DNA of 64,000 nucleotides from Ariolimax columbianus (taxonomy: Eukaryota > Mollusca > Gastropoda > Stylommatophora > Arionidae), in contig JAVGWX010000013.1 in the NCBI GenBank assembly GCA_036924085.1, positions 42,539,893-42,603,892 on the forward strand, given 5' to 3'. The position numbers and the translations under genes are program-made. The notes beneath the pieces are model-generated. The model saw only the letters and a list, made by a program, of their open reading frames with translations, was not told the origin of the DNA and did not search any database. Positions 51,438-64,000 of this stretch are shown here, piece after piece; the first letter of the stretch is position 1, and every line of letters starts with the position of its first letter.

Positions 51438-53048
51438 GAAAAGTTAAATAACTATGAAGGACGAAACGAACCTGAGAAAACCATCCCTCTATCATCACAA
51501 CTATAGAGGATAACCAACTGACAACGAATGATGTGGTAATGCAGCGGTAACGACATTGAGAAGAGGAAATGTGGCCGGCGTGGACAATATCTTACAGGCA
51601 AATGGAGAGGTAATGGGGAAAGGCCTGAAAAACATCTGCCACAGAATATGGGCGACAGGAAATTGGCCGGACTTATGGACAAAGTCAATGGTTATACCGT
51701 TACATAAGTCTGGAAACCTAAAGCTGTGCCAACATTACAGAACAATAAGCCTCATTAGCCACCTTAGCAAGGTCATGCTTAGATTAATCCTCGACCGATT
51801 GAAACCTCAAGCAGAGAACATCATTGCCGAGGAGCAAGCAGGGTTCAGACAGGGAAGAAGCACTACAGAACATATATTTAATTTAAGGTTGCTAAGCGAG
51901 AAATATCTAGAACTGCAGCAAAAACTGTATCGTGTGTTTATTGATTTTAAGAAGGCGTTTGATAGGGTATGGCATAAAGCGCTATGGGCAACCATGAAAA
52001 TATATAAAATCAACGGACATATTATAAAGGTCCTTGAACACCTGTATTACAAAGCGTCCAGAGCAGTTCTTGTAAATGGTAGTCGAGGGGATTGGTTTCG
52101 CACATCAGTTGGTGTGACACAGCGATGTACACTCTCTCCAACTCTTTTCAATATATTGCTTGAAGGAATTATGAGTGAGGCCCTTGGAGGTCACATTGGT
52201 ACTGTCAAGATAGGGTGCCGAATGATTCCCAACATTAGTTCTGCAGATTATATCGACGGGTTGGCGGGTTCAGAAGCAGAACTCCAGGAATGGGTCAGAA
52301 GGCTAGACGAAACAACTCTTGACTATGGTATGGAGATAAACGCTTGAAAGAAAAACATAATGACCAACAACACCGAGGCTTCAACAGCAGGATAAAAGCT
52401 AACTGTCAGGAACTCGAAGTGGTTGACCGTTTTAAATATCTAGGGTCGATTGTCAGTGATACAGGATCAAAATGTGAGGTGTTGGCCAGAATAGCGCAGA
52501 CAATAGCGACGCTTGCACGGCTCAACAAAATCTGGTAAAACAAACGGTTAGCACTAGGCACGAAAATCAGATTAATACGTACACTTGTCCTGTCAATATT
52601 CCTCTATGCTTGTGAGACATGGACAGTTACAGCTGACCTTCAGTGAAGGATACAGGCCCTGCAGATGATATGTTTTCGAAGATTTTTAAACGTCACGTAC
52701 AAAGATCAAGTTACAAATGAGGAAATACGAGATATAATTACAACAGAAGTAGGGCCTTTTAAAGACCTCTTGGCAACTGTCAAAAGAAGGAAACTCGCTT
52801 GGTACGGTCACATTTCGAGATCAATTGGTTTTGCAAATACGATCCTCCACGGAAAGGTGCAAGCAGACGACGAAGAGGCCGTCCCAAAAAGAGGTAGCAG
52901 GACAACCTAATAGAATGGACCAATCTCTGACCAGAAGAGGTTCAGGCAGCGGCCGCTGACAGAGAAGGGAGACGTGGTGTTGCGAGGATGTCTTCATGTG
53001 TGCCCCAACGACCTCATCGGTTACGGGATGACCTCACCTGACCTGATA
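51438..53048 (+). pseudogene. RTE-type LINE with ruined motif C (copy B)
   Basis: Partner of 9145-10755 with the same GVTQRCTLSP and SADYIDG motifs. A private stop at 52536-52538 (TGGTAA against TGGCAA in A) cuts the thumb frame. Confidence 0.85.
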
Positions 53049-54735
53049 TGGAAAGTGTTGAACTTATGCTCTTGTTCGCCATAGGTTTCCACGTTTTGCT
53101 AACATATAGGAGCGTACTGAGGACACGGGTATTGTAGACCATGCCTTGGTCTAGGCTGCACGTTTTAAGATTTTCCCAGACACGTTGTAAGACCGGAAAA
53201 TACGGCAGCAGTTTTGTCTATGCGATATCCTATTTCGGTGTCTAGTGAGAGCTTATCGTTGATGAAGGACCCCAGGTAAGTGAACTGGTCCACAGAGGCT
53301 AATCCGTAGTTGTTGATTTCTGCAGTGACATCTATATTTTGTACCAGCACATTTGTTTCATTCAGGCCTGTTGGGAAGTCACTTTTTTGCACGCCTGTAA
53401 ATAACGAGCTATCAAGCTAAGGAGATTTTACTTTCTCTGAATGACAATTGCAGCATAATCAACAAATAACAAGTCCCTGACAGTAACTTCTGTGATCTTG
53501 GTCTTAGCATTTAGTATCTAAAGATTAAACATATAACCATCTGATCTAGTTTGAAGGTAAATTATCCTTTTTTTCATTACCAAATGCGTAATTCCATAGT
53601 AGAGCAAAGACGATTCCGAATAATGTTGGGGCCAGAACGCTGACTTGTTTAACACCACTGTGAATACTGAATGGCTGTGATGCATTACCGTAAAATTGGA
53701 CTGTTCCTTTCATATCCTCATGAAATGCACTATTAGCTGCAGCAGTGTGTTAAACATTTTGCCAAAAACACTGAATAGTGACGTGTCTCTGTCCTTATTG
53801 TAGTTACTTCCATCATCTTTATATGTGTATAGTGTGACAATCTTTGAATCCCTTATGTTTTGAAGTACGATGGATTTTGTTCAACCCTAGCATAGCAGCA
53901 TGTGCAGCGGGTTCAAGAGTGTGTCATTACAGGCTTTGATGAGGTCAGGTTGGATCCCGTCGCTGTCTACTCTTCTGCCCAGGGCCAAGTTGCCAATGGC
54001 TTTTTTGACATCTTCTAAAAATGGCTCGACGTCTAGCTCCTCCATTCTATGGTAACCTTGAAAAGTATCAAAGGCTGTTACAGATACAGTACTTCCGAAG
54101 GAGTAAATACCACAGAGTGCGCAAATTGTCGCTTTATCTCCCTTCCTTGTAGTTATTTTTTCGTCAAAGAGGGATTTGAGGGTGCTTTTGCAAGTGCAAC
54201 GAATAATACAGTTTAATTCCACAATATATTTTTTTGAATTTTCCAGTTTGTGCTGGAGCCTGGATGTTTTCACTGAGCTGGAACGAGTACTCATTTGCAC
54301 AGATGCGAGATACCTGTTAAAGTTGGCACCTGGTGGACTAAGAATTTGCAGAATAACGGCGTTTGCAAGGCGCTTGTATTTATTCAAGATCAGCGCGCTT
54401 TGTCTCGTGAGGGGTGTCATATTTATTTTTGCTTCGAATCAGTGATTTGGTTTAGCAGTCTCTCTACCTGGAGTAACAAATTCGGTACCAATGATGTTTT
54501 TTTCCAAAGTTCGCATGTTTATGTTGTGGAATTTTGAGAGTTTCCTCGAAGGTGCCGTTAAAGTAATTGATTAGTGCAGGATCTGACATTTTACTCGTGT
54601 CTATGTGTGGTTTACCTTTGTGTCTGATGTGATGGAACTTTCTTGATTGCCATTACATTTTGCATCGAACCAGTTCATGGTCTGTGTCACAGTTTGCTCT
54701 TTGATATTAACATGTGAGGATCAGATTTGAGAAAA
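53049..54735 (-). pseudogene. Heavily decayed LINE ORF2 (copy B)
   Basis: Partner of 10756-12440. Copy B lacks two bases near 54150, so one frame stays open from 54420 to 53887 (177 codons: NKYKRLANAV, YHRMEELDVEPFLEDVKKAI, DGIQPDLIKACNDTLLNPLH), which shows the linker and the start of the reverse transcriptase in one piece. Confidence 0.65.
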
Positions 54736-54860
54736 GACCTCAAAAAATTCAGATCAAGCTGATGCCTGGGCGTGGATCGTGGTTGCATCCATAATACCTT
54801 TTGTTGGTGTTGGTCTAAAAATAGGATTTGGTCACACAAAGTCCACGGTAGACACAGAGC

Positions 54861-57541
54861 TTTAAAAGCCGTTGCTCATTTTCATAACTTTTGCGTGCTC
54901 CAAAGTTACCAAAACAAGACGAAGTACGAATCGTGATAAGCCCCCAGTATAGCAGTGAAGTAGAACATGATGTTCCTGACCTGGTATGCTTCTAATGACT
55001 GATATCTTGATTTTAATGACGTAGCTGCGGGTCCCAACTTCGTCTCCAGCTGACCCTGTCTTGGGCCACGGAAGTCCAATGCGTGGTAAGTGCTCCTCTA
55101 TATGCATCTCGGATGTAGCAGCGTAAAGCAAGGGACTCTGAGCAACGCATTGGAAGTCTTCCCCGTGGTCTCTTCTTACCCCTGGGGTACCAGACTGCTG
55201 CCGTTGTGCTCCATTGACCTTCATTTCGTCGCAATATGTGACCTCCCTACCTACGTTTTGTCTTTTTTGCATGGATCATCGCATCCTTTACCAGGAACAA
55301 TCGCCTTATGTCAGAATTGTGGAAATCTTACATACGTTGGTTCCGGGGCGTGATTCCGACGTGTGTCCCCGTCTCGGCACCGTAACACATCGCAGTGAGT
55401 ACAGTGGAATTGAAGAGAGATGTTTGTAGGTCTTGGTCATGACAGCCGCCTAGGACCATGTTAATAGATAAGAAGGCTACCGAATCCGCGAGACAACGTC
55501 TTGTCAGTTAAGGTTCTATGTTATTCTCCATATTGAAAAGACTTCCAACATAAATGTCCTCGTTGACATCCTCTAATCGTACTTCGCCAAGGACGACTGG
55601 ATCACAAGTGGTAAAGCGATTGCGCAACACTTTGGTCTTCGATATATTCATCTCCAGACTTGCTTTCATGTCCTCTCCATCGAGTAGCTGCATCATTTGG
55701 TTGGCTTCTGCTGCGGGCTTTGTAATGAGCACTATGTCATCGGCAAATCGAAGATGATTGAGGCGTCTACTGCAAATAAGGATACCAAAGGTCTCCCAGT
55801 TGCATCGACTAATGACTGATTGCAAACATGCAAAGAAGAGGTTCGGTGAGATAGGATCGCCCTGGTGTACTATTTTTGAAATGGTACCACAATTGGACGT
55901 TGGAAGGGACGAAATGTGGCAGTGCAGTTCGTAGAACTGTTGGCCAAAACTCTAATGTAACGAGGATCTACACCTTGTTCCAACAGTGAACGCCAGACTA
56001 AGTGTGGTTCTACAGAGTCGAAAGCATTTTTATAGTCAATGAAGGTGAATATCAAAGACGTCTGGAACTCTCAGGCTGCCTCAATACGGCGGCAACAGGT
56101 TGAAATGTGGTCCATTGTGATGTACGAACGCCGAAAGCTTGTCTGTTCCACTGGTTGCGATTCTTCGAGAGTGGTGCGGACTCTAGCAAAGATGCATTTT
56201 GTAAACAGCTTGTAAGGGACCGAAAAGAGAGTAATTGGGCGATAGTTTACTAGATCCTCTTTGTCTCCTTTCTTGCGCAATAGTGTTATCCTCGAGTTGT
56301 GCCAGGCAGCAGGTGTTCCTCCCGAATGAAGATAGCGTGTCAAATGTGGCGCTAGTTCTTGGTAAAGGGGTAGACCGCAATCCCGGATGACCTTCGCAGT
56401 GATGCCATCTTCACCTGGGAATTTTCTAGGTAGCATTGACTCGACAGCACGGCGAATTTCTAAGGGTAAGAAGTCTGGAAGAGGGGGTAAAGTGGAATGG
56501 GAAGGCAATTGAAGGGGTTTCTGATGATCTGAACAGTTTTGTGCAGTATGCTTTCATTATTAACTCCATGCCCAGCAGTGATGTTCTGCGAGATCCATTG
56601 GAAGCTGTCAGACAAGGAATGATTTGGCGGTGTTCAGGAAGGCTATGAGTAGCTAAATTAATGCTGCGCCGATATTCAGCAGCTTTGAGTAGACATTCAC
56701 GGGCAAAGTTTCCATGATATTCTTTGAGCTTTTGCTTAAGGCTTGGGTGGTTGTTTTGAGAGAGAGCCATCTTACGCCGCTCCTCTACCAAAGCTCGAGT
56801 GGTAGGTGAAATACGATATGTGGTGTGAGTCAATGCTGAAAGACTGGCTGCCTTTGAAATCGATATGATTGTTGCAATCAGATTTACATAGTCAGCATCG
56901 ATGTCGGTGTCGATAGAAGCTCCTAGATGCACGCTAGCTGCGAGGGTGGTACAAATCGAGAGATCGATGAGCGTCTCTGGACCACGGTATGATCGCTGCT
57001 GATGAAACTATACATTTTAGAGCAAAGTGGAAACGAGCACAGAAGAGGCGATGGTCGCTTCTAGTGCAGAAGGAACCAATCACTGAGACATCAGTTGCCG
57101 AACTACGATTGGACAAGACATGGTCAATATCATGGCGATGAAATCCACTGGATCCTATATGTGTACTTCTTGTGGATGGACTTCTGGAAAAAGCTGTTAC
57201 AGGGAAACAGTCAATTTGATTCACAAAAGGTGGTCAGTCTGTGACTTGCGTCGTTCCTTGATTCTCCAGAGTGTGGCCCCAAATATGTTTCACCATGTTG
57301 GCGAGGCCCTTTTCTGGCATTAAAGTCGCCAGTAATGATTTTGTAATAACTAATAACTGTGGCGTCGCCGGAGGACTTCATGAAGGTTGTCATATAAATC
57401 GGCATCCTCTTGTTTGTCTTTGTCTGCTGTTGGTGCATACACTTGAATCGTTGTCGAAGTTGTACGTAGCCAGTTATGATATGTACTATTACCTGAAGAG
57501 GGCTGGCCCAAAACGGAACCTATCTCTTGTCGCAATGAGGC
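54861..57541 (-). pseudogene. RTE-1-like LINE, frame-broken (copy B)
   Basis: Partner of 12570-15250 with the same domain pieces and breaks: GDFNARKG, SDHRLFCARF, VNYRPITLFSVPY, FIDYKNAFDSVE, VHQGDPISPNLFFACLE, LNHLRFADDIVLI and RRSWDP. Confidence 0.8.
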
Positions 57542-57722
57542 TCACATTTACGTGAATTTTACATGAAACCTTCAACGCAAACAAAGAAAGCGACCATTGA
57601 CTAATACATATTCTTATAAAAAGTATATTAGCGTCAGGCCTGGAACACAAGGTAGAATCATATGCACTAACAATGATGACAAGTCCGACAGTAGTATGGA
57701 TACAGAGACAGACAGACACACA

Positions 57723-57967
57723 GGGGACGGCGTGGGCTGGTGGTTAAGTGATACGGCTCATAACCTGAAGGTGCTGGGTTCGATCCCTACCACAGCCCCG
57801 GCCGTTACCCCGGGGAAACAAACCCTTAGACAATGCAGGAGGAAGAAGACCCTTACATAAAATGAATGCTGAAGTCGGATGCACTGGGCCGACAGGCGCA
57901 AAATAAAAACCACAGTGCAACGCACAACGCCTTGGGGAATAGAAAAATAAGGCGAGCGCAAAAAAAC
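57723..57967 (+). mobile_element. tRNA-derived SINE (copy B)
   Basis: Partner of 15433-15677, with the B box GGTTCGATCCC at 57777-57787. Confidence 0.8.
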
Positions 57968-58094
57968 CCCGAAAAATCAGACAGAGTGGGTGCAACACTG
58001 TGCATGGATTACATAGAAAATCAGAGAAACAAAATAGTTCGAACACAGGACAAGAATGAAACCAAAGTTACCAGCTGCTCGTATCTACAATACC

Positions 58095-58220
58095 AGACAG
58101 CAGGGTTGCAGAGCAGGAGGGAGACCACGAAAAACATGGATGGATGGTGTAAGTGAGACGCTGAAGAAACACGGAACGACAACAACATCGACGACAAAGC
58201 TGGCACGCGACAGATAACTA
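58095..58220 (+). pseudogene. LINE ORF2 C-terminal scrap (copy B)
   Basis: Partner of 15805-15930. Confidence 0.55.
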
Positions 58221-58353
58221 CACCTCCCCACAACGTCTAAAAATACAAGTGGATAAAAGATAGTGATGCTCTGTTTATATTTAAAACTTGAAGATATTAC
58301 AGGAGATGTATATGGAAGAATTTCCAATTTGCCAGGAAAATTCCGCTAAATCT

Positions 58354-58583
58354 GGGTTACACTCTAAGTGGCTACCCCTCAAAAAAACACATGTCCTTCG
58401 GTTACCCTCTAAGTGGCTCCCCCTTCAAATAAACACATGTCCTTCGGTTACCCTCTAAGTGGCTACCATTTCAAATAAACACATGTCCTTCGGTTACCAT
58501 CTAAGGGGCTACCACTTCAAATACACACATGTCCTTCGGTTACCCTCTAAGTGGCTACCCCTTCAAATAAACACATGTCCTTC
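58354..58583. repeat. 46-bp minisatellite, five units (copy B)
   Basis: Partner of 16065-16293; unit two differs as noted there. Confidence 0.9.
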
Positions 58584-59245
58584 GAAACTGGCATTGCGAT
58601 TGGTTAAGTGCATGTTTCCTTACAAGAGGTCAGGACAGAGGATCAAATAGTACCTGGTCTGTGTTTCAATAACTGGGGCAAAATAACATGAAGATAAAAA
58701 GATGTATAAGACTTCATATCGTCATTACACTTAAAGTACGGCTCGCCATACGGATCATCAATTTCAGTTTTTATCCTGGTGTTTCATTTTCCTAGAACAG
58801 GGGAAAGATCGATTGATTTATTGTTTTTTCCACTCTAAGTAAATCAAATGCTCATCATTAAAGCTGGGATAGTAACAACAACTCGTTTTCCGAATAGTGC
58901 AGTGACAGTTTAAAAAAAATATGATCTAATCATGATAAGATTGCTAGCCTAGGAGACAACTTTCTTTAATTGCATTTGACGACATGTTTAGTTGGTCCAA
59001 TCAAATAAAGGCCAGAGATTTTAGTTCCATGTACGGCACATTTATCCAACCATTTCACGTCCAATTATTTTATATTGAACCATTCGTTTCAGATCTATCC
59101 ATCTCTTCCTTGTTTCCTGTGTTGGTCTCTAACTTTAACTCTAATCTCCCGTTGCATTTTGGTCTGTTTCTGTTTCTCGGCCTTAGGGGATACAGAACAG
59201 TTTCTTGGAGGGTTATATAGGTGTTATTCGTTTTAACCTTGGTAC

Positions 59246-59335
59246 GACTATCGTAGAGCGTCTGATTAGTGTAGTAATAGAGCACTCGCCTTTCAAGGGA
59301 AGGGTAGAGGTTCATATCCCGCTACCGGCTCCCGT
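59246..59335 (+). other. Possible tRNA-like SINE head or relic (copy B)
   Basis: Partner of 16956-17045. 58584-59245 to its left has no recognised feature. Confidence 0.3.
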
Positions 59336-59497
59336 CAGCTGTATAGGCGGTACGTTTTCAAATGTGTATTCGTCCTGCGGTTAAGGAAAGAAAGGCATCG
59401 AGAAAGGGAACTGTCCACTATACCTCACACAAGTTGTGACTTAACAAAATGAAGTCTGATAACACTTCATCTTCGACGGCAGTTTCTACTATGGGAC

Positions 59498-59958
59498 TTG
59501 TAAGATGATTATCATCAGGTGCCTTGCCGGTTGACGTTGGCGATCATGGACCTCCATCCACTACTATCACGTGTGTCGTTTACCAACTCTGTTGTTGATT
59601 GTCGCCCCTGCCATTCTCTCAGGTTGTCCAACATCTTTTTTCTCTGCCTTCCTCTGTCTCTCTTCTCTGCCATCTTTCCCGTTGTCACAGCGTTCTCCAA
59701 GCCACCTCTTCTCATAATATGCCCGAAAAAGAATGACTGCCTTGTTCTGCTCTTTGCAATTTGTTGTATGTGTATTTGTGGCTCTTCTTTAAATGTATCA
59801 TTCGTCTTCTCTGCAATCTCTGGTATGTGCATCATCCCTCTGTAAAACCACATCTCCACTGATTCCGTTGTAAGATCAATATGTTGATAAGAGTGATCAG
59901 AGATCATAAGACACCCTGATCCACCGCGACCTCGCTTCCTTGGAAACCTTTTATACAC
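59498..59958 (-). pseudogene. LINE ORF2 C-terminal fragment (copy B)
   Basis: Partner of 17208-17668; open frame retained over 147 codons (FFFGHIMRRGGLENAVTTGK, NVNRQGT). Confidence 0.7.
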
Positions 59959-59969
59959 TCCATCTAGCA

Positions 59970-60420
59970 GCTAAGGAAACTGCTGAACACAAAATGGCAA
60001 GACAGGATTACATATGCAGACGTTTTTTTGTCCACATGTCCGATGAGCAGCTCCCAAAGAAAATATGATATGGTAAGCTTGAGTCAGGCAAGCGAGCTCG
60101 TGGTGGCAAATTAAAACGTTACAAAGAAACTCTGGAAGCTTCACTGAAAAACTGCGGCCTTGACTCTGATGGTTGAGGGAACACTGCTGCTGATCGCTCT
60201 GCCTGTCGAAGGAAAATCTCTTCTGTCGCGATTTATATGGAGCAGACAAGAATCAGGGAAGCTGTACGGAAACAAGCGACATGAAAGTAAAGAGAAATAT
60301 GTTTTTCTGCTCTCGGAGCCACATACGCTTTCGGGCTCGGGTTTGGTCAGCGATCTACGAATCCACTCCAGGATTGACAGATGACAATGCGGTTCTCTTC
60401 TGAAACGATGTACAAACAAC
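59970..60420 (+). pseudogene. LINE ORF2 C-terminal fragment with degenerate zinc-finger tail (copy B)
   Basis: Partner of 17680-18130. Confidence 0.6.
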
Positions 60421-60439
60421 AACGCAGTGTGTTATTTCG

Positions 60440-61076
60440 CGCTAACGTTTATTGAGAGAAAACAATATTAGAAAGATAGATAAAGAAAGGAACCTAGGGG
60501 TTAAAATAGATCATATAGGTAAGGTGATGGAGCAAGTTCAGGTAGCAGTAAAAATGGCAAATGCAACGTTAGGTATGATAAAAAGAAATATTAAACATAG
60601 AAACAAGGAAGTGATAGTCAAACTGTATAAAGCATTAGTTAGACCTAGATTGGAGTACTGTGTACAGGTGTGGAGGCCTTATCGTAGAGGGGATATAAAC
60701 ATGCTGGAAAGGATACAAAAAAGAGCGACAAAGCTGAAAGTGAGATTTCAGAATTACAGTTATGAGGAAAGACTAAGAAAAACCGGCCATCAGTATCTAG
60801 AAGAGAGAAGAATTCGAGGTGACAATACAGGTTTATAAGAAGATCAGAGTAATGGATAAATTAGACTATAACAAGTTTTTTTCAAAATACAGCCACCCCC
60901 AAGAGCAAGAAGGCATAGCTACAAATTAACTAAAGAGAGGTCCAGATTAGATATTAGGAAATATTTTTTTAGTCAGAGAGTGGTGAATGCTTGGAATGCA
61001 TTGCCACGGGAGGAAGTAGTGGAGGCAGGGACAATTAATGGATTTAAGAATAAATTGGATGCGCATAGCTTTTAGA
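60440..61076 (+). pseudogene. CR1/L2-type LINE 3' end (copy B)
   Basis: Partner of 18150-18786. B reads VQVWRPYRRGD and ERIQKRATK where A reads VQVWMPYRRGD and ERIHKKATK. B is nearer to the family norm, so these are changes private to A. Confidence 0.8.
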
Positions 61077-61104
61077 GCAAAGTAATTTAAATGAAACTAG
61101 TTAT

Positions 61105-61745
61105 TGACAAACTCTGCAGGGTCTTCTTTCTTCTTCGTAGCGTTCAGGATCTTTTGGTCATGCTATATCTGCAGGCCAGTCGCCATGATGAAGTCTGTAG
61201 TCTTCACCAGGTCGGAGCGGCTGCCCCACAGCTTTTGTCACAGCTCTGCATCCTCTGGCCAGATCCGGCATCTCGATTCCCTATAGATTGGGCATTCCTG
61301 TAGAATATGCTCAGGGTTCTGGCCTCTTATTCCACATGGGCACTCATCGGTGTGTGAAATCTTCAGTCGGTACACATGTTCTAGTAGTCTGCAGTGTCTA
61401 GTTCTCAGGCGAAATACGGTAGTTTGTTGATTTCTTTTGAGTTGGTGAATTGGGTCTGGTGTACTGTCTATGTTCCTGTCTTCTCTCCATTGGTGTGTAT
61501 ACTGATTTCTGAGGATGTTCTTGATTTCTCTGTATTGTACTCGATGACTAAATTGTGCCATTTTGCTGCCATCTTTTGCCAGAGTGTCAGCTCTCTCGTT
61601 TCCCGTCATTTCGCATTTGGAGGGTAGCCACTGGAGGGCTATTGTTGAGTATCCCTGGCGTTTTCCCAGTTCTGATCTGATCTCTGATAACAGTGGTTCG
61701 TTGTTTGTTTTTGGTATTATCTCTAATAGTAGCAGGGTCTTATAA
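61105..61745 (-). pseudogene. I-like LINE 3' end, second subfamily (copy B)
   Basis: Partner of 18815-19455; includes MTGNERADTLAKDGSK and DECPCGIRGQNPEHILQEC. Confidence 0.75.
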
Positions 61746-61965
61746 ACAAGTATAAAGACGTTAGGTTAAGTTTCGTTTCACGGCTTACAGTGTCGTTCGT
61801 ATGACAATGTGTGATCCATTGTATTTCCCAGGTACGTATGTGTATCCTTATGTTCAAGTTCTTGCCCCTGCCAACTAATCTTTCAGACTCAGGGGGTTAT
61901 TTTAACATGCTACTGTGGCTTGTGAAGCTAGGTTGTCTATTCATTCATTGCTATAAACTATACAG

Positions 61966-62550
61966 GTAAGAGGGATCGCATCCAGAGGTAATTACAAGAA
62001 TAGCACAAACAACAGCGACGCTCACTCGGCTGAAACCTATATGGCAAGACAAGCGGCTTGCCATCGGCATAAAAGTTAGACTAATGCGCTCTCTGGTGAT
62101 CTCAATATTTATGTATGCCTGCGAGACGTCGACCACTACAGCAGATATCCAGGGCAGAGTACATGGAATGGAAATGAGGTGCTATAGAAAACACCTAAAT
62201 GTTACATATAAAGATCGTGTCACGAACGTAGAAATACGACAGAGAGTTGAAAACGCTTTTAGTCTTTTTGAAGATCTGTTCACAACAATCAAAAGACGAA
62301 AGATGGCCTGGTTGGGCACGTCGCGAGGTCCAACGGAATTACCAACTCGATACTCTTTGGTTCCGTGCCGGGAATGAGAGGGCGAGAACGTCCAAGGAAG
62401 AGGTGGGTGGACAACATCACTGAGTGGTCAAGCCTTCGTCCCGGTGAGATACGACAGGCAGCGGCTGACAGAGAAAGATGGCGTGGGATTTTGGGAGTGT
62501 CTTCAAGTGTGCTCCAACGACCTGATGGGTTACAGGATGAACTGAACTGA
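61966..62550 (+). pseudogene. RTE-type LINE 3' fragment (copy B)
   Basis: Partner of 19677-20261. One base is missing near 62310 (CCTGGTTGGGCACG against CCTGGTGCGGGCACG with a substitution), which breaks the frame at KMAW. The tail and the plausible ATACAG target duplication are retained. Confidence 0.8.
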
Positions 62551-62555
62551 TACAG

Positions 62556-63956
62556 CAGCAATGATTACAAGCAATGCTATCACGGCATGGATCAAGGAAC
62601 ACACTGACTCTAACTAATTTCATGTGATGTCCACAATGGTGGACATAAAATGTAAAAGTAAGTCATATTTAGAGTTATCCCATCATAAAAAATTCGCGTG
62701 AGAGATTCTGGCTTGGGCGTCTCCCCTCTTTATCCAGGTACAACCTAGAACGAGTGAGCTATGGCCCTACACCAGAACCACATGGACGTGTACATTGGCA
62801 TCTGTACACTGAAGGCGATAGGTGTTAATTATCCACCCGACCAAATTTCTCACGCTTGCTGTCGTCCTCGTGCACGACATATGGGGAGGAACAGCTCGCG
62901 ACCCCAGGCGCTCGCCTCGCGGCGATTGTGACAGCAAAGCCGTGCTTATCACAAGAGCTGAACCTTGAACCTTGACCGGCGTCGAAGTCATGGAGCGAAC
63001 TAGACAAGTAACTGGCAGAAGACAACACTGGCTGCTCCTGTAGCTGTTAATAGTAATGTTACAGTTAACATATATGCTGATGCCTGTTTGAACTAGCTCT
63101 GTTGTGGTAACAACGTCTTGCATATTGTTTTTAAAATGTTTCTAATAATATACATAAAATGCAACTCAATGTTATAAATTACCCAGGAGTAGAGTTTGTC
63201 TAGAATGCTGCATTAAACACACACAAACTATTAGAATGGTTTGCTTATTTGCGTGTAATTATTAAATTATGTATATTATTGTGATGCATTTATTACTTCC
63301 CTTTCTTTTGAATATATAACCATTGTGACGAAGTAAACATTGTCCATGTAAATACAGTTCACTACTAGGCGTGAAACTATTATCTAGCTAACCGAAGATT
63401 CTGTGCTGAGAGTTGGGTATGGTTAAGCGTGCTTATATTGCGTGTGTGCTACTTCATAAATGGTTCAGCGTTGGATATAATGAGTATATGTAAGCAAAGG
63501 TATGTAAACTTTCTTGTTATACATTTCTCGAAGATTGTTAAGGTCACTGTGCATATCCAAAATTTAAACTGTACTTGTTCAAAAACAGCACACCCATTAC
63601 TATCATTATAATAACAACAGTGATATAGAATCGTGCATGTTCACAGCTGGCTGAATAAATGTAAATGTAATATTCAAAATATGTCATTTGAAATACGTAA
63701 AAATCAAACTGAATCTTATTCCAGTGTGTGAATTTTCATTGTTAATTTTTTAGTTTGCAACATGCATAAGTTGGCATGTTCAAGAATGTAAACAAACAGC
63801 TGCTAAAGTACACATTCATGCTGTCATGTGTATTGATGAAATTGCATGTTGTACACATTTGGTATATCCGAATAATGGCGCTATTAACAGACACAAAAAG
63901 GCAAATGCCTGGTAGTAATATATACCTTATTATATCAGACATATATTTGCACATAT
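62556..63956. other. No recognisable gene (copy B)
   Basis: Partner of 20268-21668. Confidence 0.45.
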
Positions 63957-64000
63957 GGTCGGCACTACATCTTGTGCTGAATACATTTCGAGGCAGAAAA
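63957..64000 (+). pseudogene. LINE family F 3' end, cut by window edge (copy B)
   Basis: Start of the element seen in full at 21669-21955 (VGTTSCAEYISRQK). Confidence 0.65.

Larger units (their letters stand above)
38288..64000. repeat. Segmental duplication, copy B (direct orientation)
   Basis: This is the longer partner of 1-21712. At the three places where A is shorter, B reads through continuous LINE coding sequence (47541-49574), so B keeps the older arrangement there and A has lost DNA. B carries private damage elsewhere: a stop in an RTE fragment near 52536, a one-base loss near 62310, and a catalytic Asn-to-Tyr change in a LINE endonuclease near 41106. Confidence 0.95.

Overview
This window looks like a piece of animal nuclear DNA made almost wholly of repeats. 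I find no gene that I can assign to the host. The reasons for calling it animal (metazoan, most likely an invertebrate) are: many non-LTR retrotransposon (LINE) families of several clades, a Penelope-like element with a GIY-YIG domain, a tRNA-derived SINE, and long minisatellites, with no bacterial gene organisation anywhere. A mollusc or other lophotrochozoan is my best guess from this mix, but that is inference and weakly supported.

Layout. Positions 1-21712 (copy A) and 38288-64000 (copy B) are two direct copies of one segment, differing by roughly a few substitutions per kilobase by eye. Both copies run off the window edges. Copy A lacks three blocks present in B (about 3013, 710 and 267 bp), all falling within about 600 bp of A. 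In order, each copy holds: a LINE fragment with a 5' inversion; an I-clade-like LINE lacking its reverse transcriptase core, inserted in another repeat with a 12-bp target duplication; an inverted pair of that other repeat (family X); LINE C-terminal fragments; RTE-type reverse transcriptases; a decayed LINE; an RTE-1-like LINE; a tRNA-Met-like SINE; a 46-bp minisatellite; and a row of 5'-truncated LINE ends up to the edge.

The unique middle (21713-38287) is built on an old minisatellite (about 22200-31760) whose 55- to 60-bp unit has given rise to local 42-bp and 28-bp arrays. It has been hit by LINE, SINE and RTE insertions, two of them with clean target duplications. The best preserved coding sequence in the window is the LINE at 26857-29662 (reverse transcriptase plus RNase H). 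It is followed by a 5'-truncated Penelope-like element (about 33440-35217) and a 49-bp minisatellite (36064-37410) whose second half shows a 147-bp higher-order period.

Functionally this is a retroelement graveyard. Almost every coding sequence is broken by stops, frameshifts or deletions. What can be read is the history: nested insertion order, target duplications, twin-primed insertion, microhomology deletions, and minisatellite turnover.
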